DNA of 41,407 bases from Treponema sp. (lineage in GTDB: Bacteria; Spirochaetota; Spirochaetia; Treponematales; Breznakiellaceae). Of this stretch, positions 35,154-41,407 are shown piece by piece. Each line of letters starts with the position of its first letter. Within the stretch, counting starts at the first letter, position 1. The translations under genes and the position numbers were made by a program. The notes beneath the pieces are model-generated. The model was not told where the DNA came from. It ran no database searches and saw nothing but the letters and a program-made list of their open reading frames with translations. The DNA lies in the NCBI GenBank assembly GCA_009781475.1, contig WQYB01000015.1, positions 1 to 41,407 of the forward strand. The letters run 5' to 3'.

Positions 35154-36653
35154 TTAATTTACATTACGTGCAACACGAAAACCACAAGCACTACTTATCC
35201 TCGAGGGATTTGCATAAGTCCATGAAACAGTACGGAGGAATTGACTCCGGTTACTCCAACACCCACCACGATTTATACGATAACCGTCATCAAGAAAATC
35301 CCAGTTCCATTCATATATATTTCCATGCATATCATATAAACCCCACGCATTAGGCGCATAACTTCCAACTGGAGTTGTTCTACCAACTGAATTATTAAAA
35401 TTAGCTTGACTTGTTGTTATATTATTACCTGTATTAAATGGTGTATTTGTTCCAGCACGACATGCGTATTCCCATTCTGCTGATGTTGGTAAACGATAAC
35501 CATTTGCAACATGATTCCATGTTACAGAACGATTATTACCACTTCCGCTAATTGAATATACAGGTGTTAATCCTTCTTTTTGACTCCGTCTGTTACAATA
35601 TTCAATAGCATCAAACCAGCTTACTTGTTCTACCGGCAAATTATCTCCTTTAAAATAACTTGGATTCGTTCCAATTATATCTTGATACTCTCTCTGTGTT
35701 ACAGGATACCTTCCTATATAAAACGAACTAATTGATACATGTCGTGGAGTTTCATCTGAATCACGAGCTACAATATACAAATGGCTTCCCATATAAAATG
35801 TCCCACCTTGTATAAAAACAAAACCAGCAGCCTCAATTTGTCTGCGAATTTCTAATTCACGCTGTCTTTGCGTTTCTAGTTCTCTTTGTCTTTGTGCTTC
35901 TGCATCTCGCTGTCTTTGTATTTCTGCCTCTCGCTGTCTCTGCGCTTCTATCGCTATACGTTGTTGTTGAATTTCTATGTTTTTATTTATACCAAAAATG
36001 CTAAAACCAATTACAGCAATTATCGCAACACCAATCAAAATTATTTTTTTATTCTTTTTAGAAAAATTAACATTATTTTGCTTTAAATGAGGAAAATCCC
36101 GATTTATATTTTTATCATCATGAGGTTTAGATTTTACTGGAAGCTCTTCCTTTACAAGAACTTCTTTTTGCTTTTTAGAAATAGGTTTGTCTTCGGCTGG
36201 CTGCTTTGTCTTTTGTTCTTTAGGTTTTTCTTCTGTTGGTTTTTTTACTATTTTTGAAACAGGTTTATCTTCCTTCTTTTCAATTTTTTCTTTTACTGCC
36301 TTTGGTTTTACTGTTTCTCTTGTAACTTCAGTTGCAAAAACCTTCTTATCAATTAAACCCATAGACATAGCAAAAGCCTTAACTATAAGTTCACAAGTAT
36401 TTTTATCAAAGAGATATGCCTGATGAAACCTCTCAGCAACACCATTCAAAAACAAAGTATCAACATCATCGCTTTGTTTAATTTCCTGTGCTTGCGGGGA
36501 TGCCAAAAACTGGCAAAAAATTTGAACTTCTGCTTTAAATTGGTTTTGGGAAAAATCCAGGAAAAGGGACTTAAAACGGTCAGGGTTTTCAAGGATTTTT
36601 CTGCCGTTGTCTTCGACAAACTCGGTTAAAAGGGTGATGAATGCTTTTTTCAT
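35154..36653 (-). CDS. Membrane-anchored FGE-like (C-type lectin fold) protein D
   Basis: A 499-residue paralogue of A and B. The shared helical domain covers about residues 1-105 (ILENPDRFKSLFLDFSQNQ). A long Lys/Glu/Pro linker (about 106-205) resembles a spacer. The span is at about 207-226 (IILIGVAIIAVIGFSIFGI), followed by a coiled coil of about six Q-R-Q-R-E/D blocks (about 228-275). The FGE-like domain runs from about 278 to 499 (AAGFVFIQGGTFYMGSHLY, YRLPTSAEWEYACRAGTN, YDMHGNIYEWNWD, INRGGCWSN, GFRVARNVN). The catalytic cysteines are absent. It has a perfect TATAAT promoter, back-to-back with the triad. Confidence 0.85.
   Translation of the reverse strand: MKKAFITLLTEFVEDNGRKILENPDRFKSLFLDFSQNQFKAEVQIFCQFLASPQAQEIKQSDDVDTLFLNGVAERFHQAYLFDKNTCELIVKAFAMSMGLIDKKVFATEVTRETVKPKAVKEKIEKKEDKPVSKIVKKPTEEKPKEQKTKQPAEDKPISKKQKEVLVKEELPVKSKPHDDKNINRDFPHLKQNNVNFSKKNKKIILIGVAIIAVIGFSIFGINKNIEIQQQRIAIEAQRQREAEIQRQRDAEAQRQRELETQRQRELEIRRQIEAAGFVFIQGGTFYMGSHLYIVARDSDETPRHVSISSFYIGRYPVTQREYQDIIGTNPSYFKGDNLPVEQVSWFDAIEYCNRRSQKEGLTPVYSISGSGNNRSVTWNHVANGYRLPTSAEWEYACRAGTNTPFNTGNNITTSQANFNNSVGRTTPVGSYAPNAWGLYDMHGNIYEWNWDFLDDGYRINRGGCWSNRSQFLRTVSWTYANPSRISSACGFRVARNVN
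35838..35970 (-). repeat. Tandem coding repeat (coiled coil) in FGE-like protein D
   Basis: Roughly six units of about 24 bases encode AEIQRQRD/LETQRQRE-type blocks. Plus-strand reading shows recurring CTGTCTTTGYG-like cores. Number and regularity exceed those in protein B. Confidence 0.6.
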
Positions 36654-36681
36654 ATAAAGACCTCAATTTGTATAGTGGTTT

Positions 36682-36711
36682 ATTATACATTAAACCCCAA
36701 TAAATTGACAA
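36682..36711 (-). promoter_or_regulatory. Promoter of FGE-like gene D, overlapping the triad promoter
   Basis: On the minus strand TTGTCA (36711 to 36706), 18 bases, TATAAT (36687 to 36682). Its -35 overlaps the plus-strand TTGACA (36705-36710), the same layout as at 33495-33545. Confidence 0.6.
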
Positions 36712-36733
36712 TAATCCAATTTAGATCAATAAT
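36705..36733 (+). promoter_or_regulatory. Candidate promoter of the vWA/PP2C/kinase operon
   Basis: TTGACA (36705-36710), 17 bases, AATAAT (36728-36733). An AAGGAA site precedes the ATG at 36766. The rest of the 112-base gap is AT-rich with no other clear element. Confidence 0.5.
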
Positions 36734-36765
36734 CTTATGAATATAAGAAATTAAGGAAATATCGT

Positions 36766-37536
36766 ATGGCAAAAAAAGGATTTGAGCGTTCAGATGGGAT
36801 ATCCGGAAATACTGTAAGAAGGAGTCTGCATTTTTTTTGGCTTATTGACTGGTCAGGTTCTATGGCAGGAGAAAATATTCAAAAGGTAAATTATGCCATT
36901 CGTAATGTTATACCCGAAATTCGCAGGGTCGAGGAAAATGACCGTATAAATATCTATATGAGAGCCATTAAATTCGGTTCTAATGCTCAGTGGCATATGG
37001 GTCCTGAACCAATTCCTGTTAGCAAGTTTAACTGGATTGACATGGATGCTTCTGGAGGAGCAACCGCTACATCTCAAGCGCTGGATATGTTAACCTCAGA
37101 ACTGGATATCAGTAAAATAGGTAAACGAAATGTGCCGCCTGTTGTTATCCTTATGTCTGACGGAGGATGCACTGACGAACCCGAGAGCCTCTATTACGAA
37201 GCCATTGCTCGCTTAAACGAATCTCCCTGGGGGAAAAAGGCTGTGCGAATTGCCATCGGTATTGGAAATCAAAATGACTACAATAAAGAGCAATTAGATT
37301 CTTTTATTTCGCCTTATTTAAGACAGAAACAGGGGGTAGAAACCTTCCCGGCATCTGATGCCAGAAAATTAACCAGTTACATACAAGCGGCAAGTTTGGT
37401 GGCAACTCAGGCTTCGTCTCAATCACAAGGTGATGGTGATGATCCTGATTCTCCTGTAATTCTGCAAAAAATTGAGGTTAACGAAGATTCTGACGGACCG
37501 GATTTTAGCAAACTAAAAGCCGGCGATGTTTTTTAA
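36766..37536 (+). CDS. TerY-like von Willebrand factor A protein
   Basis: A 256-residue vWA domain. MIDAS metal site DWSGS at residues 28-32 (FFWLIDWSGSMAGENIQ), the Thr-loop SGGATATSQALD, and VVILMSDGGCTDEP. There is no signal or span, so it is cytoplasmic. The C-terminal ~40 residues are Asp/Ser-rich (QGDGDDPDSPV). It opens the vWA - PP2C - kinase set called the TerY-P triad in analyses of Ter systems; PP2C follows 12 bases later. In those systems vWA proteins act as scaffolds or switches. No TerD/TerC genes are seen in the window. Confidence 0.85.
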   Translation: MAKKGFERSDGISGNTVRRSLHFFWLIDWSGSMAGENIQKVNYAIRNVIPEIRRVEENDRINIYMRAIKFGSNAQWHMGPEPIPVSKFNWIDMDASGGATATSQALDMLTSELDISKIGKRNVPPVVILMSDGGCTDEPESLYYEAIARLNESPWGKKAVRIAIGIGNQNDYNKEQLDSFISPYLRQKQGVETFPASDARKLTSYIQAASLVATQASSQSQGDGDDPDSPVILQKIEVNEDSDGPDFSKLKAGDVF

Positions 37537-37548
37537 ATCAGGTAATTA

Positions 37549-38385
37549 ATGGATAACAAAAAAAGCAGATTTATATGTACTTCCATAAAAGGCGCAAACC
37601 ATGCCGATAAAGGTCTGCCCTGTCAGGATGCAGCCGCAACAGCGACTTTGTACCATAAAGGTTATAAATTTTTCTTTATGGCAGTCGCGGATGGTCACGG
37701 CGGAGACGCTTATACCCGTAGTGATGTTGGTTCTTTCCTGGCATTACAGGCAGCAAGTGAAAGCGTTAACCGGTTTATTATATTTGTTATTGATACTTTT
37801 GAAAAATTTCCAAATAACTGGATAGAAATGGTAAAGGATGATTTTCAGGGACGATTTGGAAAAATGCTTGTAAATAATTGGGTACGAATGGTAGAAGCGC
37901 ATGCAAACGATACGGAAAATAACCCTGATGATGTAATTAAACTTTATGGAACCACAATATCTATTGGTCTTGTCTTTAATAATTGCTTTTTTTCCGGAAA
38001 AATAGGCGACGGTTCAATTTATTCCATTTCTTATCAAGATAAAAAATTCTTAGTAAACAATCTTTTTGAAACTGATGATAAAAATAGCGAAAACCTTGGA
38101 CTTGCAACCGCAAGCCTTTGTTCCCGCGACGCTTATAAAAAATGGCAAATGCAGGTTTTATTTTTAGAAGATATAAAAATGCTTTTCCTTGTAACCGACG
38201 GTTTTACAGATTCGTTAAAAGATCCAAAAAAAGAAATTCTAAATTATTATTTTAATTTGATAAAAAAAGGATTTACAAATTTTGAATTTACTATTGCTCA
38301 GGAAATAAAACAATTATCGCAAAAAGGCGTAGGAGACGATATATCATTGGTAATTTTTTTACCTAACTTACAAGGCAAGGTGTAG
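37549..38385 (+). CDS. PP2C-type protein serine/threonine phosphatase
   Basis: A 278-residue PP2C. N-terminal GANHADKGLPCQDAA (the usual G-xx-H-xxx-xx-CQD of this subgroup), FMAVADGHGGDAYTRSDVGS (metal-binding D48-G-H-G-G), KIGDGSIYSI, VTDGFTDSLK and GDDISLVIF. Soluble. It lies between the vWA (12 bases) and the kinase gene (2 bases), so it presumably reverses phosphorylation by the kinase; the shared target is unknown. Confidence 0.9.
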   Translation: MDNKKSRFICTSIKGANHADKGLPCQDAAATATLYHKGYKFFFMAVADGHGGDAYTRSDVGSFLALQAASESVNRFIIFVIDTFEKFPNNWIEMVKDDFQGRFGKMLVNNWVRMVEAHANDTENNPDDVIKLYGTTISIGLVFNNCFFSGKIGDGSIYSISYQDKKFLVNNLFETDDKNSENLGLATASLCSRDAYKKWQMQVLFLEDIKMLFLVTDGFTDSLKDPKKEILNYYFNLIKKGFTNFEFTIAQEIKQLSQKGVGDDISLVIFLPNLQGKV

Positions 38386-38387
38386 TT

Positions 38388-39719
38388 ATGGCAGATTTTT
38401 TTAAAGGTATTTCCAGCGGTCAGAAATATGAAATGTTAAGAAAACTTGGCGCAGGCGGACAAGGTACTGTTATTCAGGTAAAAAACAAAGATGGAAAACA
38501 ATATGCCGCCAAGTGGTATAAACCTTCTACTGTAAATACCGATCAACGAGATCGTATAACAAAGCTAATTTCCAGAGGGTGTCCAATCGCACCTGACAAG
38601 GGTATTAAATTTATATGGCCAATAGAAATGATTAGCCACGATCAATCAAAAAACGGGTTTGGTTACGTAATGCCCCTTATAGAGGAACGTTTTGTTACTC
38701 TTCATAAAGTAGTTATAGGCAATGCTCAACAGCCTAATTTACAGATATTATCCCGTATCAGTTATCTTTTAGCTTTGGCACTTGATACCATCCATGCTTC
38801 AGGTCTTGCGTATTGTGATATTAACATGGGAAACTTGATGTTTGATCCTGAAAATGGCGACATTATAATTTGCGATAATGATAATGTAGTAACAAATACA
38901 GAATTAGTTCCGGTAAAAGGCGTATGGGAATTTATGGCTCCTGAAGTTGCTTTAAATAAATCAAATCCAAATGCTCAAACTGATACATATTCTGCGGCAA
39001 TAATGCTTTTTTATATGTGGATGTGGGAACATCCAATGGAAGGTAAAAAAACATTAAATATATATTCATGGGATATCCCTGCAAAGAAAAAACTTTACGC
39101 ATCCGAGCCTGTTTTTATTTTTGATCCGAATGATACCAGCAACAATGCAGAAGGTATAGAAGATTTACAAACATGCGTTAAACGCTGGGAGCGCATGTGT
39201 TCGCCAAAACTTAAAGAATTGTTTACAGTTGTATTTACAAAAGGTGTAAACGACCCTAGCTACCGTACTCAGTTGCGTGACTGGCAGCGTGTTTTTCTTG
39301 AATTAAATGCAAATACTGTTAATTGTCCAAAATGTAATTCAATAAATACATGGGATGGTAAACAATCACCATTTACATGTTTCAATTGTAATAATGAAAT
39401 ACCTTTTCAACTTTTCCTTACTATAGATCATGGTTTTAATAACAAAACAAATATTTTAGTTTTACCAAACGTAACCCTCAGGCAGCATCACCTGGAAATT
39501 GCTAATTTCGATTCCAATTCAACAAAAGAATTAGGAACAATTGAACAGCACCCAAATGATAAAAAAGCCTCTATTTTGCGTAACAATACAGATAAGGCTT
39601 GGAAATACAAAGCGCCCGATAGCTCTGAGTACTCGGTAGAACCCGGTCAGGCACGAGCATTATTACCCAATTGTGAAATTGTTGTTGGTGGTGTGAGTGT
39701 AAAGGTGGAGGGGAAGTAG
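38388..39719 (+). CDS. TerY-P-type protein kinase with C-terminal zinc ribbon
   Basis: A 443-residue kinase. Glycine loop LGAGGQG (residues 20-26), catalytic Lys42 (YAAKW), and catalytic loop YCDINMGNLM (D144, N149), where HRD is replaced by YCD. The metal-binding DFG is replaced by DND (163-165). Both features are usual for the TerY-P kinase group. WEFMAPEV stands for the APE motif. A zinc ribbon follows with C313, C316, C331 and C334, then a beta-rich tail of about 100 residues that may be an FHA-like fold. It ends on the GTG of the next gene (TAGTG, one-base overlap), coupling it to the membrane protein. Confidence 0.88.
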   Translation: MADFFKGISSGQKYEMLRKLGAGGQGTVIQVKNKDGKQYAAKWYKPSTVNTDQRDRITKLISRGCPIAPDKGIKFIWPIEMISHDQSKNGFGYVMPLIEERFVTLHKVVIGNAQQPNLQILSRISYLLALALDTIHASGLAYCDINMGNLMFDPENGDIIICDNDNVVTNTELVPVKGVWEFMAPEVALNKSNPNAQTDTYSAAIMLFYMWMWEHPMEGKKTLNIYSWDIPAKKKLYASEPVFIFDPNDTSNNAEGIEDLQTCVKRWERMCSPKLKELFTVVFTKGVNDPSYRTQLRDWQRVFLELNANTVNCPKCNSINTWDGKQSPFTCFNCNNEIPFQLFLTIDHGFNNKTNILVLPNVTLRQHHLEIANFDSNSTKELGTIEQHPNDKKASILRNNTDKAWKYKAPDSSEYSVEPGQARALLPNCEIVVGGVSVKVEGK

Positions 39720-40690
39720 TGACGTTTTTTTTAATTTTTACTATTTTAATTTCTATTCCAATTATTATTATTGATGTAAAAAAAATGATTAAAGGCAAAC
39801 ATAATATTAAAAAGATTATAATTGCGATTTCCATTGGTTTTTTATTTTGCTTGCTCAATGATATAATATTTTATTTTATTTTTAGAAATTCGTTTGTTTT
39901 ATTTTTAAGGTTGGGTGTTATAGCATCAATATCATCATTATTTGGACCCGCAGCAGGTTTTTTTATGGGTATTTTTTCTACATGTTTAACTGGTGATTTA
40001 TATTTAATATTACTTAGTGGTCTATTTGGGCTTTTAATTGGATTATTTAAGTATAAGTTAAATTTTAGTAATAAAAATAAATATTCTAAAACAATTATAT
40101 TATATATTGGTATATATTTTATTACACAATTAATTCTATTTACCTCTTTTATTGATTGGTTATTTCCTTTTAGAATTCCTCATTTCCATTATTTCTTTAA
40201 TTTTACACGAATATTTAACGATATACAGTTTTATACAAACATTATTTTTTTTACTTTAGTTTTAATTATCTATTCCATCATTATGCAAAAACGAGCTGCA
40301 AAACTTTCTGTTGACACAGTACACAAAGAAGTAATAGAACCTTCACCTACAACACCCAAAAAACAAAAAGAAGATAAACCCACAGCAAACACTTTAAATA
40401 GTCCATTTCTAACCATCTTGCAAAGAATGAAAGCTGAACGGGGTTTCTCCATATTCGAAGATTACTCCAAATGCAATTCGCTGTTAAAAGACTACACAGC
40501 CGGTGAATTTAAAAAAGAAAGCCGCTTATTATTGTTAGCTAAAGCAGGCTGCCCTGGCGAAATTGCAAGATCAACAGAACCTGAGATTACCAAAAATAAA
40601 TTGATAAACAGGCTTAATGACGAATATTCGATGATAAAAGAATCTGCAGAACAGGTTGTGAGTTGGCTGTATGGGGTGTATGTGAAATGA
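39719..40690 (+). CDS. Multi-span membrane protein with C-terminal shared helical domain
   Basis: A 323-residue protein from a GTG overlapping the kinase stop. About six hydrophobic segments lie in residues 1-195; FGPAAGFFMGIFSTCLTGDL and LLSGLFGLLIGLF resemble the membrane part of 5TMR-LYT-type sensors or ECF S-components. A charged linker (about 205-228) leads to the cytoplasmic shared helical domain at about 230-323 (FSIFEDYSKCNSLLKDYTAG, KLINRLNDEY, SAEQVVSWLYG). The gene is embedded in the triad operon, so it is probably a membrane input or output of the kinase switch. Transport is not supported by any ATPase neighbour. Confidence 0.75.
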   Translation: MTFFLIFTILISIPIIIIDVKKMIKGKHNIKKIIIAISIGFLFCLLNDIIFYFIFRNSFVLFLRLGVIASISSLFGPAAGFFMGIFSTCLTGDLYLILLSGLFGLLIGLFKYKLNFSNKNKYSKTIILYIGIYFITQLILFTSFIDWLFPFRIPHFHYFFNFTRIFNDIQFYTNIIFFTLVLIIYSIIMQKRAAKLSVDTVHKEVIEPSPTTPKKQKEDKPTANTLNSPFLTILQRMKAERGFSIFEDYSKCNSLLKDYTAGEFKKESRLLLLAKAGCPGEIARSTEPEITKNKLINRLNDEYSMIKESAEQVVSWLYGVYVK

Positions 40691-41407
40691 TTGAAACTGA
40701 TGTAAAGAAAAAATTAAAAACACAAAGCAATGAATCTTTTTTTTATTTTATTGGACAATGTTTTAAAAAATATTTTGATTTTAAAGGACGGGCAAGACGT
40801 AAAGAATATTGGTATTTTACACTTTTTAGTCTTATTTACTATATTATTATATATTATTCTTTAATGATTACTTTTTTACCTTTACTTGTATTATTTGATT
40901 TTAATCTAAGTCCTTTTTTAAATTTTTTTATTAATCTTGTTTTTGGTATTTTTTATATATCATTAATAATTCCTAGTTTTGCAGTTATTATTAGACGTCT
41001 ACATGATACTGGTCGTAGTTGGGTATATATTTTATATAGCTTAATTCCATTTGTAGGTATAGTTATTTTAATTGTCTTTTGTGCAAATGACAGTGAACCA
41101 AGTGATAATAAATACGGTCCTAATCCAAAAGTAAAAACTTTTGGTGAAGATAAAAAAAATGAAACCATAAGCAAAATTTCTACAACACCATCTGTCTCTG
41201 AAACAAATACCCCTGCGAAGCAAAATCAAAATGTAAAAAAAGCCTCAACAAGTTCTACTAAAGATCCATTCTTTGTAATCCTCCAAAGAATGAAATCCGA
41301 ACGTGGTTTCTCCATATTCGAAGACTACACAAAATGTAATTCCCTGTTAAAAGACTACTCTGCCGGTGAATATAAAAAGGAATGCCGTTTATTGCTTCTA
41401 GCAATAG
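40687..41407 (+). CDS. DUF805 membrane protein with C-terminal shared helical domain, cut by window edge
   Basis: Open from ATG 40687 (ATGA overlap with the previous stop) to the right edge, 240 codons so far. Residues about 20-150 form a DUF805 domain: YFDFKGRARRKEYWYF, several spans, VIIRRLHDTGRSWVYI and DNKYGPNP at its end. A Ser/Thr/Lys linker follows. From about residue 195 the shared domain starts (FFVILQRMKSERGFSIFEDY, CNSLLKDYSAGEYKKE), nearly identical to the preceding gene's tail. Family function is unknown. The missing part should hold the last ~50 residues of that domain or more. Confidence 0.85.
   Translation, partial: MIETDVKKKLKTQSNESFFYFIGQCFKKYFDFKGRARRKEYWYFTLFSLIYYIIIYYSLMITFLPLLVLFDFNLSPFLNFFINLVFGIFYISLIIPSFAVIIRRLHDTGRSWVYILYSLIPFVGIVILIVFCANDSEPSDNKYGPNPKVKTFGEDKKNETISKISTTPSVSETNTPAKQNQNVKKASTSSTKDPFFVILQRMKSERGFSIFEDYTKCNSLLKDYSAGEYKKECRLLLLAI

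Noticed and set aside
35838-35970. CRISPR-like regular repeats
   Set aside because: The repetition is in frame, encodes Q-R-rich coiled-coil blocks and has no unique spacers.
28262-36653. Annotating the four FGE-like proteins as sulfatase-activating formylglycine-generating enzymes
   Set aside because: The active-site cysteine pair of true FGEs in the C-terminal R-x-x-C/A-x-R segment is missing, and no sulfatase gene is present; the fold is better read as a binding domain.
28077-41407. A complete diversity-generating retroelement in the window
   Set aside because: No reverse transcriptase reading frame and no adenine-rich template copy (AAC-rich version of the tails) was found on either strand; only possible target regions are present.

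Overview
The window is an AT-rich bacterial chromosome segment. It most likely comes from a spirochaete of the Treponema type: relaxed lipobox proteins, several TPR proteins, a fused two-module acyl-CoA dehydratase activase, and an array of formylglycine-generating-enzyme-like (FGE/C-type-lectin fold) proteins of the kind known from Treponema. No marker gene (rRNA or similar) fixes the taxon, so this is an inference.

Positions 1-28076 are mostly housekeeping. On the minus strand lie a partial UPF0210/DUF711 gene, its ACT-domain partner and two TPR proteins. Then follows a tight plus-strand run: a frameshifted metallophosphoesterase, a ParB-like protein, pyridoxal kinase and an M28-like peptidase. 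Next come tRNA-Pro(UGG), guaB and a TIGR02757-family gene. A minus-strand block carries a zinc-ribbon membrane protein, an AAA+ ATPase, an LPP20-type lipoprotein and 4-alpha-glucanotransferase. These are followed by metK and an Ldh-family oxidoreductase (plus), an MBL hydrolase, an HDOD protein and a LamG/FN3 protein (minus), then uvrC and a 1463-residue activase (plus).

Positions 28077-41407 are accessory and form the most interesting part. Four FGE-like proteins lie on the minus strand. Three of them share one plan: a cytoplasmic helical N-terminal domain, one membrane span, a coiled coil of variable length, and an extracytoplasmic FGE-like domain. Two toxin-antitoxin-like modules sit among them: a DUF6036-type nucleotidyltransferase with a small partner, and an MNT/HEPN pair with a decayed second copy of its 5' end. 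Divergently, on the plus strand, is a TerY-P-type triad: vWA protein, PP2C phosphatase, and a protein kinase with a zinc ribbon. It is followed without a gap by two multi-span membrane proteins.

The same ~90-residue helical domain starts the FGE-like proteins, ends the two membrane proteins behind the kinase, and makes up the C-terminal half of a small soluble protein. I infer that it is a homotypic adaptor. If so, the locus could be a membrane-receptor/phospho-switch system in which variable lectin-fold receptors feed a vWA/phosphatase/kinase core. The 3' ends of two FGE-like genes are unusually GC-rich and follow the codon layout of diversity-generating-retroelement variable regions, although no reverse transcriptase or template repeat lies in the window. 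All promoters, leaderless starts and counts given here were read by eye.
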